Assembly (NCBI RefSeq): GCF_003148765.1 | Contig: NZ_QGGV01000001.1 | Span: forward strand, 428,001 to 492,000 | Reading direction: 5' to 3' | Length of the DNA stretch: 64,000 nt | From: Silicimonas algicola | Lineage (GTDB): Bacteria > Pseudomonadota > Alphaproteobacteria > Rhodobacterales > Rhodobacteraceae | Shown: piece by piece, positions 56,765 through 64,000 of the stretch | Position numbering within the stretch: position 1 is the first letter of the stretch | Layout: the number at the start of each line of letters is the position of its first letter | Made by a program: the position numbers and the translations under genes | The notes under the pieces: generated by a model | What the model saw: the letters and a program-made list of their open reading frames with translations, nothing else | Databases searched by the model: none | What the model was told of the DNA's origin: nothing

Positions 56765-57200
56765 ACCCGTGCATCCTCTTGGCCCACTGGAAGCCCACGA
56801 TCGCCCCCTTGAGGCGCGGCAGAAGGTAGAGGGACAGAGCCACGCAGCCGACGGTGAAGGTCGAGGCCAGGACCATCGGTTCGGGCCGGAAGGTGGTGAA
56901 CGCCCAGATGATCGCCGGCGCCATGATGTGGCCGACGATCAGGATCGTCAGGTAGGCGGGGCCGTCGTCGGCGCGGTGGTGGTGCAGGTCCTGTCCACAG
57001 ACCGGGCAATTGTCGCGGATCTTGAGGTAGGACTTCATCAATGGGCCCTTGCCGCAATTCGGGCACCGCCGACGCCAGCCGCGGAAGAGAGCCGGACGCA
57101 GCGGCCGGTCGGGCGCGCCGTCGGCGGTTTCGGTCGCAGCGACGGCTGTTCCGTCCTGCGGATCGGTATACTGGTCGAACATCGGGTCCGCTTTCGTCAT
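56751..57200 (-). CDS. DUF983 membrane protein
   Basis: This 149-residue protein has a zinc ribbon (CPNCGKGPLMKSYLKIRDNC then CGQDLHHHRADD) followed by two hydrophobic helices, the standard DUF983 layout (ILIVGHIMAPAIIWAF, STFTVGCVALSLYLL). The function is unknown. It is first in the operon with the NUDIX gene. Confidence 0.85.
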   Translation of the reverse strand: MTKADPMFDQYTDPQDGTAVAATETADGAPDRPLRPALFRGWRRRCPNCGKGPLMKSYLKIRDNCPVCGQDLHHHRADDGPAYLTILIVGHIMAPAIIWAFTTFRPEPMVLASTFTVGCVALSLYLLPRLKGAIVGFQWAKRMHGFGAA

Positions 57201-57279
57201 GGCCGGGAGAGTGGCCTGACATGGGGCCTCCCGAAAGCCGATGAAACGCCCTTGCGTCGGGATGTCGCGGCCCCGCCGC

Positions 57280-57555
57280 CTAGGGCAGGGTGCCCGTGAT
57301 CCAGCGAAGGCTCCTCTCCGGGACCCGCGTGGGAGTGCGGTAGGTCAACTCGCGTCCCGCCTCGGCCATCCGCCGGTCGTATTCGCGCTTGGCGAGGTGC
57401 GTGGCATGGCTGCGGGCGTCGGAGAGGACCCGGGCGAGGCTGTCCGTCGCCTTGCACGACGGGCAGGTCACCTCGTGCTCGGGCATCGCGCGGCGAGGCG
57501 GCACGACGCGCACCGCGCAGGCGGCGCAGAGAATCACCGTTCGTGGCATCGACAT
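57280..57555 (-). CDS. Small zinc-ribbon-like hypothetical protein
   Basis: This 91-residue protein starts MSMPRTVILCAACAVRVVPP and has a second CPSC pair (VTCPSCKATDSLARVLS), so four Cys can bind one zinc. The rest is helical. I do not recognise it. The start at 57555 follows GAACGAGGG. It stands between DUF983 and metG. Confidence 0.6.
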   Translation of the reverse strand: MSMPRTVILCAACAVRVVPPRRAMPEHEVTCPSCKATDSLARVLSDARSHATHLAKREYDRRMAEAGRELTYRTPTRVPERSLRWITGTLP

Positions 57556-57671
57556 CCCTCGTTCCGACAGGTTCCCGTTCGCACGGGAGGCTTGGCAGAC
57601 CAAAGGGCCGATTTTTTGACGTCATGGTGGACTTACCCAAGGGAACCTGCCTCGGTCGTGCCGCAAAAGGG

Positions 57672-59387
57672 TCAGCGCTGCCCCGCAAAGCCGGTCTGCC
57701 AGTCTTCGCGCTCTTCGTCCGCGATCTTCTTGAAGAGCACCTCGGGCACGGTGAAGGCGTGGCCGGGCGGCAGAGCGGTCAGCGCGGCGCGCATGTCGGA
57801 CGGCCAGTCGGTATCGAGCGTGTTCATCGCCGAAAGCATCGACCCTGCGGCGTCGGGGATGAAGGGCGCCGACAGGACTGCGTAGACGCGGATCAGGTTC
57901 AGGGCGAGGCGGACCTGCGCGGCGGCGCGGTCGGGGTCGTCCTTGAAGACCGACCAGGGTGCGGCGGACTGGAGGTATTCGTTGCCCGCGACCCAGATCG
58001 CGCGCAACTCGCCCGCGGCCTTGCGGACCTCGATCGCCTCCATCGCCGCTTCGTAGCGCGCGACGCCTTCGGATAGGCGCGCGATGAGGGCGTCTTCCTC
58101 GGCGCCCCAGTCGCCGCCTGACGGGACTTCCTCACCGAACTTCGAGCGGCAGAACTTGGTGACGCGGCTGACGAAGTTGCCGAGGACGTCGGCCAAATCC
58201 TTGTTCACGCTGGCCTGGAAATTCTCCCAGGTGAATTCCGCGTCCGAATTCTCGGGCGCATGCGACAGAAGCCACCAGCGCCAGTAGTCGGCGGGCAGGA
58301 TCGACAGGGCCTGGTCCATGAAGACGCCACGCCCCTGCGAGGTCGAGAACTGGCCGCCGTCGTAGTTGAGGTAGTTGAACGACTTGATGTAGTCGACCAG
58401 CTTCCACGGCTCTCCAGAGCCGATGATCGTCGCCGGGAACGACAGCGTGTGGAACGGGACGTTGTCCTTGCCCATGAACTGGACATAGCGGACGTCGTCG
58501 GCACCCTTGTCCGTGCGCCACCAGCGCTCCCACTCGGCGTCGGGCGCACCGCGCGCGTCGGACCATTCCTTGGCGCAGGCGATGTATTCGATGGGGGCGT
58601 CGAACCAGACGTAGAAGACCTTGCCTTCCATGCCGGGCCAGTCCTCGGCGCCTTTCTTCACCGGGATGCCCCAGTCGAGGTCGCGGGTGATCCCGCGATC
58701 CTGGAGGCCGTCGCCGTCGTTGAGCCATTTCCTCGCGATGGAAGTCGTCAGGACAGGCCAGTCGGTCTTCGAGTCGATCCACTCCGACAACTGGCCGCGC
58801 AGGGACCGCTGCTTGAGGTAGAGGTGCTTCGTCTCGCGCACCTCGAGGTCGGTCGAACCGGAAATGGCCGAGCGTGGCTCGATCAGGTCGGTCGGGTCGA
58901 GCTGCTTGGTGCAGTTCTCGCACTGGTCGCCCCGCGCGCGGTCGTATCCGCAGTTGGGGCAGGTGCCTTCGATATAGCGGTCGGGCAGGAAGCGGCCGTC
59001 GGCATTCGAGTACATCTGTTTCTCCGACACCTCGGAGATCAGCCCGTTCTCGGCCAGCTTGCCGGCGAAGTGCTGGGTCAGCAGATGGTTCTGGGGCGAG
59101 GAGGAGCGGCCGAACTTGTCGAAGGACAGACGGAAGCCGTCCGAGAGCCTGGTTTGCACCTCGTGCATCTCGGCGCAGTAGTCGGCGACAGGCATCCCGG
59201 CCTTGGCGGCGGCAAGCTCGGCCGGCGTGCCGTGCTCGTCGGTGGCGCAGAGGAACAGCACCTCGTGGTCGCGGGCGCGCATGTAGCGCGCATAGAGGTC
59301 GGCGGGCAGCTGCGAGCCGACCAGGTTCCCCAGGTGCTTGATCCCGTTGATGTAGGGAATGGCGCTGGTGATGAGGATGCGGGCCAT
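57672..59387 (-). CDS. metG: Methionyl-tRNA synthetase
   Basis: This 571-residue class I synthetase charges initiator and elongator tRNA-Met. The HIGH-like motif is in [20 protein letters not shown], the zinc knuckle is [17 protein letters not shown], and the KMSKS-like site is [12 protein letters not shown]. The form is short, without the C-terminal dimerisation domain, typical of alphaproteobacteria. It stands alone, with unrelated genes on each side. Confidence 0.96.
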   Translation of the reverse strand: MARILITSAIPYINGIKHLGNLVGSQLPADLYARYMRARDHEVLFLCATDEHGTPAELAAAKAGMPVADYCAEMHEVQTRLSDGFRLSFDKFGRSSSPQNHLLTQHFAGKLAENGLISEVSEKQMYSNADGRFLPDRYIEGTCPNCGYDRARGDQCENCTKQLDPTDLIEPRSAISGSTDLEVRETKHLYLKQRSLRGQLSEWIDSKTDWPVLTTSIARKWLNDGDGLQDRGITRDLDWGIPVKKGAEDWPGMEGKVFYVWFDAPIEYIACAKEWSDARGAPDAEWERWWRTDKGADDVRYVQFMGKDNVPFHTLSFPATIIGSGEPWKLVDYIKSFNYLNYDGGQFSTSQGRGVFMDQALSILPADYWRWWLLSHAPENSDAEFTWENFQASVNKDLADVLGNFVSRVTKFCRSKFGEEVPSGGDWGAEEDALIARLSEGVARYEAAMEAIEVRKAAGELRAIWVAGNEYLQSAAPWSVFKDDPDRAAAQVRLALNLIRVYAVLSAPFIPDAAGSMLSAMNTLDTDWPSDMRAALTALPPGHAFTVPEVLFKKIADEEREDWQTGFAGQR

Positions 59388-59472
59388 GGGTCACTCCGTG
59401 ATGCGGAGTGTCCTTTACCTTGGGCGCGCGCGGACGTCACCCCCGGGAATGGGGGCTGAGCCCCTCGGCTGC

Positions 59473-60375
59473 TCAGGTCCTTTGCGCCTTGCGGGTATCG
59501 GGATGCAGCGCGGTAGCCAGGATATGGTCGGTCTTGTGCAGGACATGGTCCGCGCGCCCCACGATGCGCGGGTCGGGCGGCATGGCCACCTTCAGGTCCT
59601 TCCCGGGATAGTCGAGCGAGGACAGGAAGTGCCTCATGCAGTTCAGCCGGGCGCGTTTCTTGTCGTCGGACTTCACGATGGTCCAGGGGGCGTCGGCGGT
59701 ATCGGTATAGAACAGCATCGCCTCCTTCGCCTCGGTATAGTCGTCCCACCGGTCGAGCGACGCCTTGTCGATGGGCGACAGCTTCCAGCGCTTGAGGGGA
59801 TCGGTCTCACGCGAGGCGAAGCGGCGGCGCTGCTCGTCCCGGGTGACCGAGAACCAGTACTTGTACAGGCGGATGCCGGATCGGACGAGCATCCTCTCGA
59901 GGTCCGGGGTCTGGCGCATGAATTCGAGGTACTCGGAGGGTTCGCAGAACCCCATCACGCGCTCGACGCCCGCGCGGTTGTACCATGAGCGGTCGTAGAA
60001 GACCATTTCGCCGGCCGTCGGCAGGTGTGTCAGGTAGCGCTGGAAGAACCACTGGCCTTTCTCCTCCTCGGAGGGCTTGTTCAGCGCGACGACGCGGGCC
60101 TGGCGCGGGTTCAGGTGCTCCATGAACCGCTTGATCGTGCCGCCCTTCCCGGCGGCGTCGCGGCCCTCGAAGATCACGATGAACTTCTGGCCTGTTTCCT
60201 GCGCCCAAATCTGGACCTTCAGGAGTTCGGCCTGGAGGCGGGCCTTCTCGTCCTCGTAGGTCTTGAGGTCGAGCCTGTCCTCGTAGGGATAGACGTCGTT
60301 CTCGAAGACTGGGCCGGGCAGGGTGGCGGGCACCTGCACTGGTTCGGTCTTCGTCTGGGTCGCCGTTCCGTCCAT
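59473..60375 (-). CDS. ppk2: Polyphosphate kinase 2
   Basis: This 300-residue PPK2 enzyme moves phosphate between polyphosphate and nucleotides. The Walker A-like motif is IFEGRDAAGKGGTIKRF, followed by VALNKPSEEEKGQWFFQRYL, the lid DRSWYNRAGVERVMGF, and FSVTRDEQRRRF. The single-domain length suggests the class that regenerates GTP/ATP from polyP. No other polyP gene is nearby. Confidence 0.95.
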   Translation of the reverse strand: MDGTATQTKTEPVQVPATLPGPVFENDVYPYEDRLDLKTYEDEKARLQAELLKVQIWAQETGQKFIVIFEGRDAAGKGGTIKRFMEHLNPRQARVVALNKPSEEEKGQWFFQRYLTHLPTAGEMVFYDRSWYNRAGVERVMGFCEPSEYLEFMRQTPDLERMLVRSGIRLYKYWFSVTRDEQRRRFASRETDPLKRWKLSPIDKASLDRWDDYTEAKEAMLFYTDTADAPWTIVKSDDKKRARLNCMRHFLSSLDYPGKDLKVAMPPDPRIVGRADHVLHKTDHILATALHPDTRKAQRT

Positions 60376-60451
60376 CGCGCGCTCCTTTCGGTTGACGCGC
60401 GAAGTCTAAAGGGTTGCAAGCCGTCAGGCGTTGACCCGGATCAACCGGGCG

Positions 60452-61240
60452 TCAGGAGCTTTCCGGCTGCATCATGCCCAGCACATGGAAGCCGCCGTCG
60501 ACGCGGACGATCTCCCCGGTGGTGCAGGCGCCGTAGTCCGAGCAGAGATAGACCGCGGTGCCGCCGATCGCCTCGAGCGTGGCGTTCTTGCGGAGGGGCG
60601 CGTTGGCCTCGGTCGTCTTGAAGGTCTTGCGCGCGCCGCCGATGGCGGCCCCCGCCAGCGTCTTCATCGGGCCGGGCGAGATTGCGTTGACGCGGATGCC
60701 TTCGGGCCCGAGGTCGTTGGCGAGATAGCGCACGGCACTTTCCAGCGCGGCCTTGGCGACGCCCATGACGTTGTAGTTCGGCTGGACGCGGTTCGAGCCC
60801 ATGTAGGTCAGCGTCAGGATCGTGCCGCCCTCGGTCATCAGCGGACGCGCGCGGCGGGCGACCTCGACCAGCGAGTAGCACGAGATGGTCAGCGAGTTCT
60901 GGAAGTTCCGGCGGCTGGTGTCGATGAAGCGCCCGGTGAGTTCGTTCTTGTCCGAAAAGGCGATGGAGTGGACGAGAAAGTCGAGCTTGCCCCACTTCAC
61001 GGCGATCTCGTTGAAGGCTTCGTCGAGAGAGGCGTCGTCGGTCACGTCGACGTCGATCAGGATGTCGGATCCGACACTGGCCGCGAGAGGTTCGACGCGC
61101 TTGCCGAAGGCTTCGCCCTGATAGGTGAAGGCGAGTTCGGCGCCTTCGGCGTGTAGCGCCTTCGCGATGCCCCAGGCGATGGAGTGATCGTTCGCGACCC
61201 CCATCACCAGTCCGCGTTTGCCCGTCATCAGGTCGGCCAT
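60452..61240 (-). CDS. fabI: Enoyl-ACP reductase FabI
   Basis: This 262-residue NADH-dependent reductase finishes each cycle of fatty acid elongation. It starts MADLMTGKRGLVMGVANDH; the catalytic Tyr and Lys lie in NYNVMGVAKAALESAVRYLA (Y-x6-K). It is the triclosan-target type. It is coupled to fabB with a 4-bp gap. The ATG at 61240 is chosen; the extension upstream overlaps fabB. Confidence 0.95.
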   Translation of the reverse strand: MADLMTGKRGLVMGVANDHSIAWGIAKALHAEGAELAFTYQGEAFGKRVEPLAASVGSDILIDVDVTDDASLDEAFNEIAVKWGKLDFLVHSIAFSDKNELTGRFIDTSRRNFQNSLTISCYSLVEVARRARPLMTEGGTILTLTYMGSNRVQPNYNVMGVAKAALESAVRYLANDLGPEGIRVNAISPGPMKTLAGAAIGGARKTFKTTEANAPLRKNATLEAIGGTAVYLCSDYGACTTGEIVRVDGGFHVLGMMQPESS

Positions 61241-61244
61241 GGCA

Positions 61245-62465
61245 TCACCCGTGGTATTTGGACATGGCAACGGTGGCGTTGGTGCCGCCGAAGCCGAAGC
61301 TGTTCGAGATGACCGTGTCGAGTTCGGCCTCGGTCGTCTTCGTCACGATCTCTTCGGGGCGGATCGCGGGGTCGAGGGTGCGCACGTTGATCGACGGCGC
61401 CATGAAGCCCTTTTCCATCATGATGAGCGAATAGATCGCCTCGTGGACGCCCGCGGCGCCGAGCGAATGCCCGGTCATCGACTTGGTCGACGAGATCGGC
61501 GCGTGATCCTGTCCGAAGACGCGGCGCACGGCCTCGACCTCGGTCACGTCGCCCACGGGCGTCGAGGTGCCGTGGGCGTTGATGTAATCCACGGTGCGAT
61601 CGCCGAGCGTCGAGGCGGCAATTCGCATCGACCGTTCGCCGCCCTCGCCAGACGGCGCGACCATGTCGTAGCCGTCGGAGGTGGCGCCGTAGCCCGTGAC
61701 CTCGGCGTAGATCTTGGCGCCGCGCGCCTTGGCGTGCTCCAGTTCCTCGAGAACCACCATGCCGCCGCCGCCGCCGATCACGAAGCCGTCGCGGCTTTCG
61801 TCGAAGGCGCGGGCGGCCTCGGTGGGGGTGTCGTTGTACTTGGACGACATGGCACCCATCGCGTCGAACAGGCAGGAGAGGGTCCAGTCGACCTCTTCGC
61901 CCCCGCCCGCGAAGACGATGTCCTGCTTGCCCATCTGGATCTGCTCGGTCCCGTTGCCCATGCAGTGAAGCGTGGTCGAGCAGGCCGAGGTGATGGAGTA
62001 GTTGATGCCCTTGATCCTGAACGGCGTAGCGAGGCAGGCCGAGACGGTTGACGACATGCAGCGCGTGACCATGAACGGTCCCATCCGCTTGGGCGCGCCT
62101 TTCTGGATCACCGCTTGGTGGGCTTCGAAGAAGTTCGATGTGGACGGACCTCCCGAGCCGGCGACGAGGCCGGTCATCTCGTTCGAGATGTCCGTCTCCT
62201 CGAGCCCCGAGTCGGCGATGGCTTGCTGCATGGCGAGGTAGGCATAGGCGGCGGTCGGACCCATGAAGCGCATCTGGCGCTTGTCGATATGATCCTCGAG
62301 CACGATGTCGGGAACGCCCGCGATCTGGCTGCGAAAGCCCTTCTCGGCGTACTCGGGTTGGAAGGATATGCCCGACCGGCCCGCACGGAGGCTGGCCTCG
62401 ACCTCGGCCACGTTGTTGCCGATGGGGCTGACGATGCCCATCCCGGTGATGACGACGCGACGCAT
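61245..62465 (-). CDS. fabB: 3-oxoacyl-ACP synthase I
   Basis: This 406-residue condensing enzyme elongates unsaturated fatty acid intermediates. The active-site Cys lies in [14 protein letters not shown], with the two His in [13 protein letters not shown] and [13 protein letters not shown]. It belongs to the FabB type that works with FabA. The gap upstream to fabA is 540 bp instead of the few bases usual in this group, and holds a foreign-looking ORF. Confidence 0.95.
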   Translation of the reverse strand: MRRVVITGMGIVSPIGNNVAEVEASLRAGRSGISFQPEYAEKGFRSQIAGVPDIVLEDHIDKRQMRFMGPTAAYAYLAMQQAIADSGLEETDISNEMTGLVAGSGGPSTSNFFEAHQAVIQKGAPKRMGPFMVTRCMSSTVSACLATPFRIKGINYSITSACSTTLHCMGNGTEQIQMGKQDIVFAGGGEEVDWTLSCLFDAMGAMSSKYNDTPTEAARAFDESRDGFVIGGGGGMVVLEELEHAKARGAKIYAEVTGYGATSDGYDMVAPSGEGGERSMRIAASTLGDRTVDYINAHGTSTPVGDVTEVEAVRRVFGQDHAPISSTKSMTGHSLGAAGVHEAIYSLIMMEKGFMAPSINVRTLDPAIRPEEIVTKTTEAELDTVISNSFGFGGTNATVAMSKYHG

Positions 62466-62642
62466 GCTGCTCTCCCGTTCTTCGCCCGGGGCCTATGTAG
62501 GACGGGCGGGGCCGGAGGGGCAAGCGGTTAGGGGGCGGTGGCTGGCCTTAGGTCGGCGTGGGGCGGATCATTTGGAATTGTGCTGGGCGAGATGGATGAC
62601 GAACGACGTGGTGGCGCGCAGGTGGTCCAACTCGCGACGACA

Positions 62643-62882
62643 TCACTCAATCTTTGGTTGGAATGTCTTCGCATCCATCTGCTGCAGGAAGTATGCACAT
62701 GCTTCGCTTTCAGAAGCAAACGTGCGGTAATCGCCGAATTCGCCACGCTCAGAGACTGACACGATCCATTTTCCTCCGAACGTCAGCAATGCAGGCCGAT
62801 CGTCATCGAATGATCCAATTGAGTATGAGTCCGGATGGATCCCCAGGCCGGTGAGACGTTCGCGAAGTTCTAAGAGGTTCAC
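62643..62882 (-). CDS. Small AT-richer ORF inserted between fabA and fabB
   Basis: This 79-residue frame starts at GTG 62882 with AGGATC nearby: NLLELRERLTGLGIHPDSYS, GKWIVSVSERGEFGDYRTF and ESEACAYFLQQM. An alternative TTG start at 62984 adds a poorly conserved 34-residue extension. It resembles small proteins often found in toxin/immunity neighbourhoods, from memory only. Codons and base content differ from the fab genes, and it interrupts an operon that is normally tight. Confidence 0.55.
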   Translation of the reverse strand: MNLLELRERLTGLGIHPDSYSIGSFDDDRPALLTFGGKWIVSVSERGEFGDYRTFASESEACAYFLQQMDAKTFQPKIE

Positions 62883-63005
62883 TGCTAGATCCTGACGGAC
62901 CGACCGCCCAAGTCGGCCTACAAAGGATGCCGTTGACCTGGCACCGACCGCCAACGTTACACACGCCAGCTTCCTATCGGTCAAGCCACCACGACTTGGT
63001 CGGGC

Positions 63006-63515
63006 TCAGGTCTCGCTCAACGCCACCTTCATGTCCTTCACCACGTAGATGACGTCGCCGTCCGCTTCGACGATGCCGTCGGCGACGCCCATGGTCAGGC
63101 GGCGGGTCTGGATCGCCTTGGTGAAATCGACCTTGTAGGTCAGCATCTTGCGGTCGGGCCGCACCATGCCGGTCAGTTTCACCTCGCCCACGCCGAGCGC
63201 GTATCCGCGCCCCTGCCAGCCCCGCCAGCCGAGGTTGAAGCCGGTAAGCTGCCACAGGCCGTCGAGCCCGAGGCAGCCCGGCATGATCGGGTTGCCGGGG
63301 AAGTGGCACTCGAAGAACCAGAGGTCGGGGGTGATGTCGAACTCGGCCACGACATGACCCTTGCCGTGTTCGCCGCCGTCTCCGCTGATTTCGGTGATGC
63401 GGTCCATCATCAGCATGGGCGGGGCGGGAAGCTGGGCGTTGCCGGGACCGAAGAGCTCTCCACGCGCGCAGGCGAGCAGCGCGTCCTTGTCGAAGCAGGT
63501 GGGGAAATCGGCCAT
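63006..63515 (-). CDS. fabA: 3-hydroxydecanoyl-ACP dehydratase/isomerase
   Basis: This 169-residue enzyme dehydrates and isomerises the C10 intermediate to start unsaturated fatty acid synthesis. The active site is [20 protein letters not shown] with the His and the Asp. The ATG at 63515 starts [14 protein letters not shown]. With fabB and fabI it makes up the anaerobic unsaturated pathway. It is divergent from irr. Confidence 0.95.
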   Translation of the reverse strand: MADFPTCFDKDALLACARGELFGPGNAQLPAPPMLMMDRITEISGDGGEHGKGHVVAEFDITPDLWFFECHFPGNPIMPGCLGLDGLWQLTGFNLGWRGWQGRGYALGVGEVKLTGMVRPDRKMLTYKVDFTKAIQTRRLTMGVADGIVEADGDVIYVVKDMKVALSET

Positions 63516-63556
63516 GCGCGCTCCGTTCCGGTATTGTTGCCGTTCTGTCGCACGCC

Positions 63557-63585
63557 CCATAGCAGGGGGGTCGAATGTGGCGCAA
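63557..63585 (-). promoter_or_regulatory. Candidate promoter of fabA
   Basis: Minus strand TTGCGC (63580-63585), 17-base spacer, CTATGG (63557-63562). The -10 is weak. Confidence 0.35.
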
Positions 63586-63631
63586 GGGGAGACAAATCCC
63601 CGGGATGTCCGCGACTTCGCGCGGAAACGCA

Positions 63632-63660
63632 TTGAACCGGAGGCTTCAGGCTTATTATAT
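63632..63660 (+). promoter_or_regulatory. Promoter of irr
   Basis: TTGAAC (63632-63637), 17-base spacer, TTATAT (63655-63660). The start site would fall at about 63667-63668, on the irr ATG. Confidence 0.6.
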
Positions 63661-63667
63661 GGAGGCG

Positions 63668-64000
63668 ATGACCGACCCGATGCGCCTGAACCGCAAACCG
63701 AAGGAACGTTCCGCCGACTGGCTGGGACGGGCCGGGTTGCGTCCGACGCGTCAGCGCGTGGCGCTGGCCGAGTTGCTGATCGGCGACGGCAAGCCGCGCC
63801 ACGTCACCGCCGAGGGTCTTCATGCCGCCGCGCAGGACCACGGCGACGCGGTGTCGCTCGCAACCGTCTACAACACGTTGCGCGCCTTCTGCGATGCGGG
63901 GCTGGTGCAGGAGATCACCGTCGACGGCTCGAAGAGCTATTTCGACACCCGCACCGACGATCATCCGCATTTCTACTGGGAAGAGGATGCGCGCCTCGTC
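63668..64000 (+). CDS. irr: Iron response regulator Irr (3' end beyond window)
   Basis: This Fur-family regulator is cut off by the window after 111 codons. The visible part is the winged helix: [20 protein letters not shown] and [20 protein letters not shown], then [19 protein letters not shown], where Irr differs from Fur. Irr controls haem and iron genes in alphaproteobacteria when iron is low. The ATG at 63668 has GGAGG five bases upstream, but a near-perfect promoter overlaps that position. It is divergent from fabA. Confidence 0.92.
   Translation, partial: MTDPMRLNRKPKERSADWLGRAGLRPTRQRVALAELLIGDGKPRHVTAEGLHAAAQDHGDAVSLATVYNTLRAFCDAGLVQEITVDGSKSYFDTRTDDHPHFYWEEDARLV

Overview
The window looks like the chromosome of a GC-rich alphaproteobacterium of the Rhodobacteraceae (Rhodobacter/Roseobacter group). 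Indications are the gene orders fumC-DUF4169-RHH, purL...bolA-grxD and fabA-fabB-fabI next to irr; a DUF1127 gene followed by a CcsR ('cuckoo') small-RNA array; LexA boxes of the alphaproteobacterial GTTC-N7-GTTC type; and Kdo/LPS genes. Most of it is ordinary, densely packed housekeeping DNA with many ATGA/GTGA/TTGA start-stop overlaps. I recognise no prophage, IS element, CRISPR array or tRNA gene.

Layout. 0-4 kb: TusA-family sulfurtransferase, CcdA, and a coupled membrane hydrolase/cytochrome P450 pair. 3.8-7.3 kb: RHH protein, DUF4169, fumC, an unknown gene, a LexA-controlled stand-alone OB-fold related to the C-terminus of DnaE2, and a [2Fe-2S] ferredoxin. 7.3-8.6 kb: an FG-GAP/VCBS-like protein, then on the minus strand a DUF1127 gene followed by eight hairpins with CCUCCUCCC loops, read as four CcsR-like sRNAs. 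8.8-13.2 kb: Mrp, methyltransferase, GAPDH, lytic transglycosylase, RlmE. 13.2-18.3 kb: an enolase-superfamily enzyme and the Kdo operon kdsB-kdsA-kdsD-waaA. 18.4-25.5 kb: a PfkB kinase and a seven-gene envelope operon (small membrane protein, XpaC, TelA, DUF2927 lipoprotein, SPFH/GYF_2, cytochrome b561, zinc-ribbon membrane protein). 25.5-33.4 kb: RluB-type synthase, TadA, UPF0173 hydrolase, ceramidase-like protein, GatCA, cell-wall amidase, RNase P RNA, L33. 33.6-37.4 kb: transketolase, ZapA, MliC, DksA-like.

37.4-44.7 kb: lactate/malate dehydrogenase with two small enzymes, glutaredoxin-BolA, CAT-like enzyme, PurL (carrying an in-frame 11-bp repeat), small regulators, DUF2238, ACT protein. 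44.9-50.7 kb: PolA, an ArsR-SRPBCC pair with two operator palindromes, a HerA-like ATPase, and an intergenic region with two candidate sRNAs. 50.7-57.6 kb: IalB protein, an orphan ImuA-like gene with its own LexA box, DsrE, aldo/keto reductase, a lipoprotein/lipocalin/Rossmann operon, a DMT transporter, NUDIX and zinc-ribbon proteins. 57.7-64 kb: MetG, PPK2, the fatty-acid genes fabA-fabB-fabI with an apparent foreign insertion between fabA and fabB, and a 3'-truncated irr.

The points most worth following are the CcsR array with its separator hairpins, the two separate LexA-controlled pieces of the ImuA/DnaE2 mutasome, the 11-bp repeat shared by purL and an RHH gene, the TelA/XpaC/SPFH operon, the ArsR operators, and the insertion in the fab operon.
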